DNA from: an uncultured delta proteobacterium
GTDB taxonomy: Bacteria > Myxococcota_A > Polyangia > Polyangiales > JADJMO01
Assembly (NCBI GenBank): GCA_903923175.1
Contig: CAIXWQ010000408.1
Coordinates: 1 to 34,361 of the forward strand
Direction: 5' to 3'
DNA length: 34,361 nucleotides
Each line of letters opens with the position of its first letter. The stretch's first letter is position 1. The position numbers and the translations under genes are program-made. Below, piece after piece: positions 22,233 through 30,699 of the stretch. Below the pieces are notes generated by a model. The model saw only the letters and a program-made list of their open reading frames with translations. It had not been told where the DNA came from and ran no database searches.

Positions 22233-22669
22233 GCTTCGGCCTCGACCCCTTCGGCACCGACCCGCTCGGCGCGGTATTCGACGCCACGTCTGCGTCTGCA
22301 GACGTGATCGCGGCGACCGCTGCGCAGTGCCGCGTGCTTGGGCTGAATGGCGACTACGAGCGGGCCGACGACGGCGTGAACCTTCGCGACGCGGACGACC
22401 CCATCGGCGAGGAGGTCTACTTCCGGCTCGCCACGGCGATGGGCTCGTACTCTGGTGACGTGACGCTCGGGAACAGCGTCGCGACGATCAAGGTCGCGAC
22501 GGCGAGTTCGCCGGTGGCCATCCGCGACGCGGCGCTGCGGGCGCTCGAGCCGATGCGCACGCGCGGCGTCATCACGGCGATCACGGTCGACGTCGCGACG
22601 AACACGCAGCAGGGCACCACGCGCGGCGAGTACCGCGTCTCGTACCAGAAGACCGGCGTCCGCCGGTGA
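22229..22669 (+). CDS. baseplate wedge protein, Mu gp46 / gp25-like
   Basis: The 146-residue product is in the gp46 position after the spike. It has the gp25-like core: GDYERADDGVNLRDADDPIGEEVYFRLATAMGSY read in two blocks, then AIRDAALRALEPMRTRGVITAITVDV. The acidic loop followed by a helix and the AL-x-P-x-x-x-x-G-x-I motif are typical of the wedge subunit that starts sheath polymerisation. It has an ATGA overlap with the repeat protein upstream, and the gp47-like gene begins 11 bases downstream. Confidence 0.8.
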   Translation: MSFGLDPFGTDPLGAVFDATSASADVIAATAAQCRVLGLNGDYERADDGVNLRDADDPIGEEVYFRLATAMGSYSGDVTLGNSVATIKVATASSPVAIRDAALRALEPMRTRGVITAITVDVATNTQQGTTRGEYRVSYQKTGVRR

Positions 22670-22679
22670 TTGGGGCACG

Positions 22680-24248
22680 ATGACGACCTCGGAGTTCTAC
22701 ACCCCGACGCGCGACAAGATCGTCGCGGACTACCTGCGGGACATCGCGCTCGAGATCCCCGATGCGGTGACCGGCGACGGCTCCGACTACCTCGCGACGG
22801 GCAACGCCCTCGGCAACGCGCTCCTCCCCATCTACGCGAACGGCGAGTTCAACGCGCGCGAGTCGATGCCGGACCTCGCCACCGACAAGGGCCTGACGCG
22901 CTGGTCGCGCGCGACGGGGATGCCGAAGCTCGGCGAGCAGTTCTCAGAGGGGACCGTCATCGTCAGCGCATCGTTCGGCACGAGCGTGCAGGACGGGCAG
23001 CAGCTGCGGAACCCCGCGACGCGCGCGCTCTACAAGACGGTCGGCGACACGGCGATCTCGCCGATCACGCTGCAGGGCCGCGCGTACGTCGTCGCCCTCG
23101 CGACTGGCCCCGCAAGCGACCTCGTCTCGCCCGCGACGCTCGAGTTCATCTCCGTTCCGCCGGGCGTGTCTCCGACGGCCAGCGTCGAGGCCATCTCCGG
23201 CGGCGCCGCCGCGTGGAGCACGCCCCGCTGGGCGACCGAGATCATGCGCTCGATGCGCGCGCGTGCCGCCGCTGGCAACGTGGCGCACATCCAGGCGCTC
23301 GCGATGGCCGTCCCTGGCGTCGAGCAGGCGTTCGTCTACCCCGCGCTCCGCGGCTCCGGCACGAACGACGTCATTATCACCACGACGGCCGCAGCGGGCA
23401 CGCGCATCGCGGGCCGGTCGTTGCTGATGAAGGTGAGCGCGGCGATCCGCTTCGGCATCCGCTCGCCAGGCGGAGACCTCATTCCCGGGCTGCCGGCGCA
23501 CACGTTCAACCGCACGACCATCTCGGCCGTCATCCAACTTCCGACGAACCTGCTGCTGCGGCTGAAGGCGTCGAAGGCCAACCCGTTCACGGCGTGGCCG
23601 CCCGCTCCGCCGGTGGGCGCTGACCCACTGCTGTACCTCTACACGGTCACCGCATCGACCTCCCCCACGAGCTTCACCGTCGCAGCGCCGGGGGTCGGCG
23701 CCCCCGTGAAGCCCGCTGTCGGAACGACGGTGTGCCTCTTCTTCCCGTCCGTCGGGTTCGTGAAGTCGACGATCACGTCGATCAGCGCGGGCGCTTCGCC
23801 GTGGACGATCACTACCGCGGCGTGGTCTTCGACGCCGAGCGAGACGACCGTCCCTGGCGGCTCCTCGATCATGCCGTGGAGCCCGATGCTCGCGCAGCTC
23901 GTGGCCCCGCACGTGGTCGGCTCTGCGGGGGCATCGGGCATCATCTCCGACTACTTCGCGTCTCTCGGCCCAGGCGAGATGACGCCGCTGCTCGCGGGCG
24001 ACGTCACGCGGCGCTGCCGCTGGCCCCGGCAGAGCGACAAGAACCCTGTGTCGGGCGTCGTCGAGTGGCCCACCGACGTCGGCGGACGGCTCGCCTCGGC
24101 CATCTTCGACGGCACCGATGCGCAGGACGTTTCGGTCGCCGCGATGGCGGGCTCCGTGCTGACGCCGCCGGTCCCGCTGGCCTCGTACATCGGCACGCCG
24201 CCCACCGTTCTGCGGGTGGGGCAGCTGACGGTATCCCCGCTCCCGTGA
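22680..24248 (+). CDS. baseplate J-like protein, Mu gp47
   Basis: A 522-residue protein with the baseplate J (T4 gp6-like) layout. The N-terminal helical part (YLRDIALEIPDAVTGDGSDYLATGNALG, then LTRWSRATGMPKLGEQFSEGTV) is followed by GTSVQDGQQLRNPATRALYKT, the usual 'G-x-x-I-P-x-G' region. The core has MRARAAAGNVAHIQALAMAVPGVEQAFVYPALRGSG, which is the conserved wedge-forming block, and then DVIITTTAAAGTRIAG. A beta-rich insertion lies at ~300-400 before the C-terminal domain. It forms the baseplate ring with the gp46-like protein. Confidence 0.87.
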   Translation: MTTSEFYTPTRDKIVADYLRDIALEIPDAVTGDGSDYLATGNALGNALLPIYANGEFNARESMPDLATDKGLTRWSRATGMPKLGEQFSEGTVIVSASFGTSVQDGQQLRNPATRALYKTVGDTAISPITLQGRAYVVALATGPASDLVSPATLEFISVPPGVSPTASVEAISGGAAAWSTPRWATEIMRSMRARAAAGNVAHIQALAMAVPGVEQAFVYPALRGSGTNDVIITTTAAAGTRIAGRSLLMKVSAAIRFGIRSPGGDLIPGLPAHTFNRTTISAVIQLPTNLLLRLKASKANPFTAWPPAPPVGADPLLYLYTVTASTSPTSFTVAAPGVGAPVKPAVGTTVCLFFPSVGFVKSTITSISAGASPWTITTAAWSSTPSETTVPGGSSIMPWSPMLAQLVAPHVVGSAGASGIISDYFASLGPGEMTPLLAGDVTRRCRWPRQSDKNPVSGVVEWPTDVGGRLASAIFDGTDAQDVSVAAMAGSVLTPPVPLASYIGTPPTVLRVGQLTVSPLP

Positions 24249-24255
24249 GGCACGA

Positions 24256-24696
24256 ATGACGCCCCCGTCTCTCCCGTACTCGCGCCCCACGTCGGACACC
24301 TACGGGCCCGACCTGCAGAACGACGGCCTCGTCACGCGCCCGACCTACGAGTTGGACGCGACGGCGTGGAACCGCGCGAAGGCGGACCTGGCCGCCGCGG
24401 CGCTGATGGTCCACCTCGTGCGCGCTCGCGTCACGAATGCCGGGACCGCCGCCGTCGCCGACGCGACGCCGATCGCGGCTGCGTCGATCACGGCGACGCG
24501 CGTCGGCGCGGGGCACGTGCAGGTCACGATGCCGAACGGCCTCGTGCCGCGGTTCGCCTCGTTCAGCTGCCCCGTCGCCAACACTGTCTGCACCTGGAGC
24601 TACGCGATCGCGGGCCAGGTGATCGACGTCTACACCTTCGTCAGCAGCGGCCCCATCGCGCTGACGGACGTGGACTTCGTGATCGAGGTCTCGTGA
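24256..24696 (+). CDS. hypothetical baseplate-region protein (146 aa)
   Basis: I do not recognise this protein. It starts MTPPSLPYSRPTSDTYGPDL, has one helix (WNRAKADLAAAALMVHLVRARV), then a beta-sandwich-like C-terminal region (VQVTMPNGLVPRFASF, TWSYAIAGQVIDVYTF). It sits between the gp47- and gp48-like genes, where Mu has no gene. Seven bases separate it from the gp47-like stop, and its stop overlaps the next GTG start as GTGA. It is probably a structural baseplate or fibre-attachment protein; this is inferred from position only. Confidence 0.68.
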   Translation: MTPPSLPYSRPTSDTYGPDLQNDGLVTRPTYELDATAWNRAKADLAAAALMVHLVRARVTNAGTAAVADATPIAAASITATRVGAGHVQVTMPNGLVPRFASFSCPVANTVCTWSYAIAGQVIDVYTFVSSGPIALTDVDFVIEVS

Positions 24697-25622
24697 CCGC
24701 GCTCGGCCGATGGGGCGGGATGCCGCTGCGCATGGGCGGCGGGCGCTCCGACGCGCAGGCCATCTACGAGACGCTCCGCGACTCGATGGGCTCGGCGCAC
24801 AGCAAGGACGACTCGACCCTCGGCAACCGCGAGCGGCGCTGCATGGCGCTGGCGCTCGCTCGAGCGAAGGCCCACCAGACGCGCGGCGCGATGCAGTCGC
24901 TCCCTGAGACCGCGACGGACTACCTCCCGCGCTGGGAGCGGTGGCTGCAGGTCCCGGTCGACACGACCTCCCCGATGCACCTCCGACGCGCCGTCTGCAC
25001 GGGCGCGCTCGCCGCCAACCTTCCGCCGACCGAGGACAACATCGCCTCGGCCTGCTCCACCGCGCTCGGCGGCGAGGCGGTGCGCGTGACCACGGGCCGC
25101 GTCCCGGTCGCGCAGATGTGGGCCGCGAGCTTCTACCGGCCTGCGCTGAGCGAAGTCCTCGGCGCCGGGCAGCTCCGCGCGGGGCTCCACTACGTCTACG
25201 GGGTCAACGAGGTCCCGATGGACCCGTCGACCGGCTACGACGTGGCGATCTACGTCGACGACCCGTTGTCGATCACGCTCGCGGCGGACGGCTCGGCGAT
25301 CTCGGTGGGCGGGTACGGAATCCCGCTGACGTTCCGCTACTACATGTCGCACGCACCGGGCTCGACGGATGCCTCGTGGGTCGCGGACGGGAACGGCGAG
25401 CCGATCACGCTCGGCACCTACCCGACCGAGCGGCCCGACCGGAACGCGCAGCACTACGCGATCATCGTCAGCGACACGACGGCCGCGAACGACGCGAGCC
25501 TCGCGAAGCTGCACACGGTGCTCGGCCCGATGCTCCCGGCCGAGGCCACCTACGACGTCATCAGCTCGCAACCGTTCGTGCTCGGGCCCGCAGGCTCGCC
25601 GCTCGGGCGCGGAGGACTCTGA
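24693..25622 (+). CDS. baseplate-fibre linker, Mu gp48 (DUF2313)-like
   Basis: A 309-residue protein starting at GTG 24693. The first ~95 residues hold the gp48-type element SLPETATDYLPRWERWLQVP, matching the 'PxTA-x-x-x-LPxWE-x-x-xGLP' pattern of DUF2313. The region after residue 100 is a longer mixed domain (VRVTTGRVPVAQMWAASFY, DVAIYVDDPLSITLA, QHYAIIVSDTTAAND), well beyond the ~190 residues of Mu gp48. These proteins form the short outer wedge that carries the tail fibres. It is followed after three bases by the first fibre gene. Confidence 0.7.
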   Translation: MTALGRWGGMPLRMGGGRSDAQAIYETLRDSMGSAHSKDDSTLGNRERRCMALALARAKAHQTRGAMQSLPETATDYLPRWERWLQVPVDTTSPMHLRRAVCTGALAANLPPTEDNIASACSTALGGEAVRVTTGRVPVAQMWAASFYRPALSEVLGAGQLRAGLHYVYGVNEVPMDPSTGYDVAIYVDDPLSITLAADGSAISVGGYGIPLTFRYYMSHAPGSTDASWVADGNGEPITLGTYPTERPDRNAQHYAIIVSDTTAANDASLAKLHTVLGPMLPAEATYDVISSQPFVLGPAGSPLGRGGL

Positions 25623-25625
25623 TCC

Positions 25626-26879
25626 ATGGCGACCGGGACCAGCAACCTGAAGTCGGCGCTCGTCTCCGGCTCGACGCTCGCCGCGGAGCAGGTGGACGAC
25701 CTGACGACGCTGCTCGCGCGGGCTGACGACGAGACGATCTACGACCTCTACGACCTCGAGCCGCCCGCGGCCGCGACGTCCACGTTCGTGAACACGGGGT
25801 ACATCCCGCTGCACCCGGGCGCGCTCGTCACCGAGGACGCGTTCTCGCGCCTCGTGTGGATCGCTCCCGCGCGGTGGTGCCGCTCCTCGACGAGCACGAC
25901 GACGCCACGCCGCATCCTGTCGGGCACCGTCGACGCGCTCTCGTCGCTCGCGCTCCCCACGATCGCGCCGGCCGGAAAGTGGCGCATCGAGTTGCTCTAC
26001 GCGCAGCTCACGTACGTCGACGCATCGGAGCCGACAAAGGGCACCTTGGTCACGTACTTCTGGGCGACGTCCCCCGCCGACGCGAACATCGGCTCCCCCG
26101 CGAACGTCGCGACGTTGCCGGCGAACACCTCGACGAGCTGGAACATCCCCGTTCGCTACGTGAAGAACGTGGCGGCCGCGACGCGGACGTACCAGTCCGA
26201 CATCCTCTCGCCGACGCCCACCGCAGCGGGCGGGCTCGATGGCCGGCTTCGGCGGCGCGCTGGCGCTGGCACGATGGACGCGCAGCGCAGCTACTCCTCG
26301 ATCGCGCAGTCGCTCGCGACGCTGGTCGCCGCGAACACGATCACGTCCACGATCACCCCCGCGCGCGTCCACAAGGGCGACGCAGACACCGTGTTCCGGG
26401 TGTTCAAGGTCATTGCCGGCTCGACCGGCGGCACGAGCGGAGCCACCGTCGCCATCGACCTCGACGACACGCGCGACTGGCGCAACGCCGACTTCCTGAC
26501 GCTCTGGAACGTCCCGTTCTACACCGGGTGGGAGTTCGGCGAGGAGCCCACCACGGTCAACACCGCGGCGTCCCGCCAGATGCCGTCGCTGTTCACGTCG
26601 ATCGCCAACATCAGCGGCGCGCTCTTCGTCCAGTTCGGCCAGTCGTTCGAGCCGTGGGGCGGGTCCGGCACGCAGGCGTTCGCCGCGAAGCTCGTCCTCA
26701 ACGACACGCACGGCCTCGCGCAGATCGTGGGCACGCCGTACCTCGCGGCGGGTGACCACGTCGAACTCGTCGTCGACATGACGACCGGCAAGCTGCAGCT
26801 GCAGCGCACCATCGCAGGGTCGTCCACTGGCGTGCCGATCACCGTCTTTCTGTTCGCCGTATTTCCCAACAGCCGCTGA
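25626..26879 (+). CDS. tail fibre-like protein
   Basis: This 417-residue protein begins the fibre block after the gp48-like gene. The N-terminal ~45 residues could be a baseplate-binding segment (LVSGSTLAAEQVDDLTTLL). The rest is Thr/Ser/Ala-rich and beta-looking, with RRILSGTVDALSSLALPTIAPAG, TPARVHKGDADTVFRVFKV and a C-terminal beta domain (HVELVVDMTTGKLQLQRT, VPITVFLFAVFPNS). No enzymatic motif is seen. Its role as a fibre or receptor-binding scaffold is inferred from position and composition. Confidence 0.65.
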   Translation: MATGTSNLKSALVSGSTLAAEQVDDLTTLLARADDETIYDLYDLEPPAAATSTFVNTGYIPLHPGALVTEDAFSRLVWIAPARWCRSSTSTTTPRRILSGTVDALSSLALPTIAPAGKWRIELLYAQLTYVDASEPTKGTLVTYFWATSPADANIGSPANVATLPANTSTSWNIPVRYVKNVAAATRTYQSDILSPTPTAAGGLDGRLRRRAGAGTMDAQRSYSSIAQSLATLVAANTITSTITPARVHKGDADTVFRVFKVIAGSTGGTSGATVAIDLDDTRDWRNADFLTLWNVPFYTGWEFGEEPTTVNTAASRQMPSLFTSIANISGALFVQFGQSFEPWGGSGTQAFAAKLVLNDTHGLAQIVGTPYLAAGDHVELVVDMTTGKLQLQRTIAGSSTGVPITVFLFAVFPNSR

Positions 26880-26893
26880 TCGGAACATCCGCA

Positions 26894-28672
26894 ATGCCCA
26901 ACATGCCGCACGCAAACCCAATCTATGGAGCGTCCGAGGCGTTGAGGATCTCCAACCTCGCACAGACCCTCGACACCTCGACCGGACTTCCCACTCGCGT
27001 GACGTCTGGCCCGGTATACGCACGATGCTGGGGCGATTCTATCACCGAGTCCGTCTCGAACCCGATCGCTGGCAATCCAGGCTATCGCGGCACTCTCCAG
27101 CAGCTAGACCGCACGAGCGGCTACACGCTGCGGATGCTAGGCACTCGCCTAACTGGCTGGGTTCCCGCGAACGCCGCGAGCACGGGGCCCGCAACGTACG
27201 CTCCCGGGTCGTCGCGAAACGAGGGCGTCAGCGGCAACACCATCGAGCAGGTTACTGCTAGGGTGCCGCCCGCCATCGCGACGGAGCTTGCGCGTACGGG
27301 TCGCGTCGCTGACGTCGAGTTCGTCATGGCGGGGACCAACAACTTCGGCGCGGGCGACTCGAACGCGACGATGTGGACGAAGCTCCTCGCGCTCGTCGAC
27401 GCGATCCGAGCGGCCAACGCGACCGGGTGGATCGTTGTCTGCTCGGTGCCCGAGGTGCCTGCATACGCAGCGCTGCGAGCGTCGTACAACGCCGGCATCC
27501 AGGCGAACGTCACGGACCTGCGCGACGCGAAAGTGATCTACCTCGACACCTGCAGCGACTTCACCGACGCCGAGCAGGGCATCACCGCCGGCCCGACCGT
27601 CGATGGCCATCCGAGCCCGCGCGGTCACCAGACCATCGGCTCGCGCATGTACGATTGGTTCCGGTCGATCTACTCGTTGCCGGTCGGCAAGCCGTCTCCT
27701 CGGCCGTTCGTGGCGGGGCTCGCGGGCGGCAGCATCTCGATCACGGAGACGAACTCACAGGTCTACTGGCCGAGCAACCCCGCGACGCTCGCGACGCCGT
27801 TCTCGACGGCCGTTGCTGGGACCAAGCGGGTCCTCATGGGGATCAACTTCCTGCCGACGACGCTCAGCGCCGCGGCACGATCGATCTTCATGTACTCGGA
27901 CTATGGCGCGAACAAGGGCTTCATGGTCGCGGCAAACGCAGACGTTCTGAGCCTCTACATGCCGGGCTCAGGCGGTCCGTTCGCGAGCGGGTACGGCGTG
28001 CTCCGGCGCGGCCTTCGTCAGCGGATCTGGTTCCACTTCGACGACGCAGAGGGCGGGATCGGGACGCTGTTTGCGACGCCTGCGGGCCGCCCCGTCATCG
28101 TCGCTCAGGGCGTGTGCTCGTCGCTGCCGGTGTGGTCGAGCGGGACCGCCGCGGACTACCTGATCGTCGGCGCGGCGAGTGCGAGCATCCTCGCGTATCC
28201 CGGACTGTACGACTCGTTCGAATGCTGCGCGGGTAGCGCCGTCCCACATCTCGACGATCTGCTTCCGTGCTTGGAGGCGAACTACTTCGAGCACGCGGCG
28301 CTCCCCGGTCGCAAGGCGTACCTGCCGCTGAATGAGGGCACGGGCGCCGTGTCCGCCACGGCCGACGCGATGAACGGCACGAACATGGGCGCATCGGTAT
28401 TCGGCGCCGGCGCAGGGTGGGCGTTCCGGCCGAATCCGTGGGACGCGCTCGTCGGCGAGCAGAAGGGCACATTTGTCGTCAACGGCGCGACAGGCGTCGT
28501 CGTCCCGGTCGCCGGCATGGTCGCGGGCGACGAGGCCGACATTCAGATCACGCGCATCGCCACCGGCGGCACGCCTGGCGCGGTGCCGTACGTCGTCTGC
28601 GCGGCGGGTCAGTTCACGGCGACGGGCATCGCGGCGGACACCAGCACGTACGCGTGGCGCTGGCGACCGTGA
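26894..28672 (+). CDS. SGNH-hydrolase tail fibre/tailspike
   Basis: The 592-residue protein carries the blocks of an SGNH/GDSL hydrolase near its N-terminus. Block I is CWGDSITE with Ser49, block II is NEGVSGNTIEQV (G111/G114), block III is MAGTNNFG (G147, N149) and block V is DGHPSPRGH (D237, H239 or H245). Block V has one residue fewer than the usual D-x-x-H-P, so the exact catalytic Asp/His pair is uncertain. Residues ~260-592 are beta-rich with LPLNEGTGAVSATADAMNGT, a laminin-G/ConA-like strand motif. Such enzymes in fibres deacetylate or cleave surface polysaccharide. Third codon positions contain far more A/T than in neighbouring genes, a sign of recent acquisition. Confidence 0.8.
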   Translation: MPNMPHANPIYGASEALRISNLAQTLDTSTGLPTRVTSGPVYARCWGDSITESVSNPIAGNPGYRGTLQQLDRTSGYTLRMLGTRLTGWVPANAASTGPATYAPGSSRNEGVSGNTIEQVTARVPPAIATELARTGRVADVEFVMAGTNNFGAGDSNATMWTKLLALVDAIRAANATGWIVVCSVPEVPAYAALRASYNAGIQANVTDLRDAKVIYLDTCSDFTDAEQGITAGPTVDGHPSPRGHQTIGSRMYDWFRSIYSLPVGKPSPRPFVAGLAGGSISITETNSQVYWPSNPATLATPFSTAVAGTKRVLMGINFLPTTLSAAARSIFMYSDYGANKGFMVAANADVLSLYMPGSGGPFASGYGVLRRGLRQRIWFHFDDAEGGIGTLFATPAGRPVIVAQGVCSSLPVWSSGTAADYLIVGAASASILAYPGLYDSFECCAGSAVPHLDDLLPCLEANYFEHAALPGRKAYLPLNEGTGAVSATADAMNGTNMGASVFGAGAGWAFRPNPWDALVGEQKGTFVVNGATGVVVPVAGMVAGDEADIQITRIATGGTPGAVPYVVCAAGQFTATGIAADTSTYAWRWRP

Positions 28673-28709
28673 CCACCACCGCCCGGCCCGCGGCGGGCTG
28701 GGAGATGAG

Positions 28710-28862
28710 ATGAGCGACGATGCGCCCGACCCGCAGGACACCGTCACGAACCCCCACTACCTAGTCGGGCTCGTGACGGGCGTCCTGCTAGGCAACACGC
28801 CGCTATTCATCTGGTGGGCCAGCACGCACCTGCTCATGTGGTGGCGCTCGCTACCGATCTGA
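28710..28862 (+). CDS. small membrane protein (50 aa)
   Basis: A short gene follows the SGNH fibre after 37 bases. GGGAGATG-type purine sequence precedes the ATG at 28710. The product has an acidic N-terminus (SDDAPDPQDTVTNPHY), then a hydrophobic region at ~18-46 with several Trp (LVGLVTGVLLGNTPLFIWWA, then HLLMWWRSLPI). It would span the membrane once or form a hairpin. A holin or antiholin is possible from size and membrane nature, but it lies inside the fibre block and not next to the muramidase. Confidence 0.58.
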   Translation: MSDDAPDPQDTVTNPHYLVGLVTGVLLGNTPLFIWWASTHLLMWWRSLPI

Positions 28863-28930
28863 CTGAATGCCCGCGCCGAGCGCGAGCCGATTGGCTACTA
28901 CCGCGGGCCGCGTGCTCGCTTGGGTGACGC

Positions 28931-29956
28931 ATGCCTGTTCCCATGATTCTCATCGATGGGCTGCAGCCTCCTCCGCTCGGCAGCAAGGCGAACGGCACGA
29001 AGACGCTGAACGCCAGCTCCGTGATTTCGCTGCAGTCGACGGCGGGGATCGATTCGATCGAGTACCGCCTAGTGACGCCGAGCGGCGCGACTACGTCTTT
29101 GGGCAGCTCCACGCCGTCGCGGCCGTTCACTACGACGCTCGGTCCGTTCGACAAGGCGGGCACGTACCGACTGACGGCGATCGCGAACGCGTCGGCCTCG
29201 CAGACGTCGCAGATCGCCATCACGGTGCTGTCGGCGGTCGCGGGGCTCCGCATCCCCGGGGCGCGCGAGCAGTCGCAGTGGGACCCGGTCAACGGGTGGT
29301 TTCCCGACATCGAGTCGCTCTACCTGTTCGTCGACGGCATGGGCTACGGGCGCACGCCGGGGTACGCCTCGCTCGTCACTCCCCCGCTCGCCTCGACGTT
29401 CACCGCGAACCCGAGCAACGGCGCGGGCGCGTCGCTGGTCGACATCAGCGGCGGCGGGCTGCTGCTCAGCGGCGCGAAGGGCGCCTCCGACGACAGTAAG
29501 AGCGCAGGGTTCTACCGGGCCAAGAGCGGCACGAAGACGCTGACGGTGTGCCTCCGCCACGCACTGACCGACACGGGCGGAGTGGCCGGCGCGAATGCCG
29601 CAGTGGGCCTCTACTTCGGCGAGTCGGCAACGGGTCGAATCAAGACCTTCCGCTCGTTCAGCGGCGCCCTGCCGACGCAGCTCTTCTTCAACTCGTACAC
29701 GAACCCCGTGACTGCGGTCGGCGGCGGCGCGGTGCTTGGCGTTGCGCTCGGTAGCACATATTGGCTGCGGCTCATCGACGACGGCACGAACATCGTCGGC
29801 AGCTTCTCGATGAACGGGAAGAACTGGACGCAGGCGTGCACCGAAGCGCGCGGAACCTTCCTGTCGACCACGCCCGGCGGTGACCGAATGGGGCTCGCCG
29901 TCTTCGGCTTCTCGTCGGCGTTGCAGGCCGAGATTCTCAGCTACTCCGAGACCTGA
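28931..29956 (+). CDS. tail fibre-like protein with ConA/Ig-like domains
   Basis: A 341-residue protein (a second in-frame ATG at 28943 is also possible). Residues ~25-100 look like an Ig-like beta-sandwich (IDSIEYRLVTPSG, PFTTTLGPFDKAGTYRLTAIA). Residues ~150-341 look like a ConA-like jelly roll of the type seen in phage lectin domains: GFYRAKSGTKTLTVCLRHAL, VGLYFGESATGRIKTF, STYWLRLIDDGTNIVGSFSM, then NGKNWTQ and GLAVFGFSS near the end. The SFSMNGKNWT segment is the usual 'Y-S-x-DG-x-x-W' strand-turn of such domains. It is probably a carbohydrate-binding part of the adsorption apparatus. Confidence 0.68.
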   Translation: MPVPMILIDGLQPPPLGSKANGTKTLNASSVISLQSTAGIDSIEYRLVTPSGATTSLGSSTPSRPFTTTLGPFDKAGTYRLTAIANASASQTSQIAITVLSAVAGLRIPGAREQSQWDPVNGWFPDIESLYLFVDGMGYGRTPGYASLVTPPLASTFTANPSNGAGASLVDISGGGLLLSGAKGASDDSKSAGFYRAKSGTKTLTVCLRHALTDTGGVAGANAAVGLYFGESATGRIKTFRSFSGALPTQLFFNSYTNPVTAVGGGAVLGVALGSTYWLRLIDDGTNIVGSFSMNGKNWTQACTEARGTFLSTTPGGDRMGLAVFGFSSALQAEILSYSET

Positions 29957-29979
29957 TCGCGCCACGGCGCGCACGTGAC

Positions 29980-30003
29980 GGCTGCCCCGAAAAGGGTGCG
30001 GCC
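29980..30003 (+). other. hairpin between fibre and lysis cassettes
   Basis: GGCTGCCCC (29980-29988) can pair with GGGTGCGGCC-type sequence at 29994-30003 around a GAAAA loop, with one bulged T. No T-tract follows, so it is a weak terminator at best. It lies just ahead of the lysis cassette. Confidence 0.3.
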
Positions 30004-30015
30004 TGGGAGAGATCC

Positions 30016-30699
30016 ATGCAGCTCGTCGACTCCGCTCGCGCGTTCATCGTCGCGCACCCGTACATCGTCCTCGCCTACTTCGTGACCTTCGTGACGTCGC
30101 TCGCCGTGCGCACGCTGCACGCCGCGAAGTTCGAGGCCTTCGAGAAGGAGCACCCGGTGGTCGGTGGCGCGCTGCACGTCGCGTTCGGGTTCCTGTCGAA
30201 CGCCGACCAGGTGCGGCGCGGCGCGGTGCTCATCCTCGGCGCGCTCGGCGTGAAGCTCCCCGACCCGAAGGCCGACGACCCCGACGAGCCGCCGACCGCG
30301 GGGGCCGTCAACACGTCGCGCCTCTTGCTGGCCGGCGCGACCGCGATGCTCGCGCTGTCGCTCACGACCGGCTGCGGCTCGATGCGTTTCGCCCCCCCGG
30401 TGTCCGCTGGCGGCGTTCCCGGCGCTGCGATCGAGGTGTCGACCCCGGAGCGCTGCTCGCAGCTCGACGACCGCCACACGACCTACGGCATCGTCGCGGC
30501 CGGCGCGGGCGCGGGCGCTGGCGTCACCGGCCTCGCCGCGGGGCTGTCGGCGAACGGGCGGCTCGGCCTCGGCATCGCTGCCTTGGCGGTCGGCATCGTC
30601 TCCGCCGCGACAGCCAAGGGCGCGCAGGACACCGCCGCGACGTTCGTCCGTGAGGGCTGCGGCTCGATGGCCGCGCAGCCGGCGAAGGCGAGCCGCTGA
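30016..30699 (+). CDS. multi-helix membrane protein, holin-like
   Basis: The 227-residue product is membrane-embedded. One segment is at ~12-31 (IVAHPYIVLAYFVTFVTSLAV), a weaker one is at ~69-80 (GAVLILGALGVK), a third is at ~102-119 and a Gly/Ala-rich pair is at ~158-200 (GIVAAGAGAGAGVTGLAAGL, LGIAALAVGIVSAATAKG). The third reads LLLAGATAMLALSLTTGC with Cys120 and looks exactly like a lipoprotein signal peptide, but it lies in the middle of the protein. It opens the cassette with the lipoprotein, cysteine peptidase and muramidase, so a holin role is likely. GGGAGAG precedes the ATG at 30016. Possible alternatives are a fusion of a holin domain with a lipoprotein, or an internal second product. 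Confidence 0.68.
   Translation: MQLVDSARAFIVAHPYIVLAYFVTFVTSLAVRTLHAAKFEAFEKEHPVVGGALHVAFGFLSNADQVRRGAVLILGALGVKLPDPKADDPDEPPTAGAVNTSRLLLAGATAMLALSLTTGCGSMRFAPPVSAGGVPGAAIEVSTPERCSQLDDRHTTYGIVAAGAGAGAGVTGLAAGLSANGRLGLGIAALAVGIVSAATAKGAQDTAATFVREGCGSMAAQPAKASR

Noticed and set aside
25856-26755. Possible local frameshift in the first fibre gene, because the other frame briefly reads VVPLLDEHDDATPH
   Set aside because: The main frame is open and protein-like on both sides and continues to a proper stop; the alternative frame soon becomes Arg-rich.
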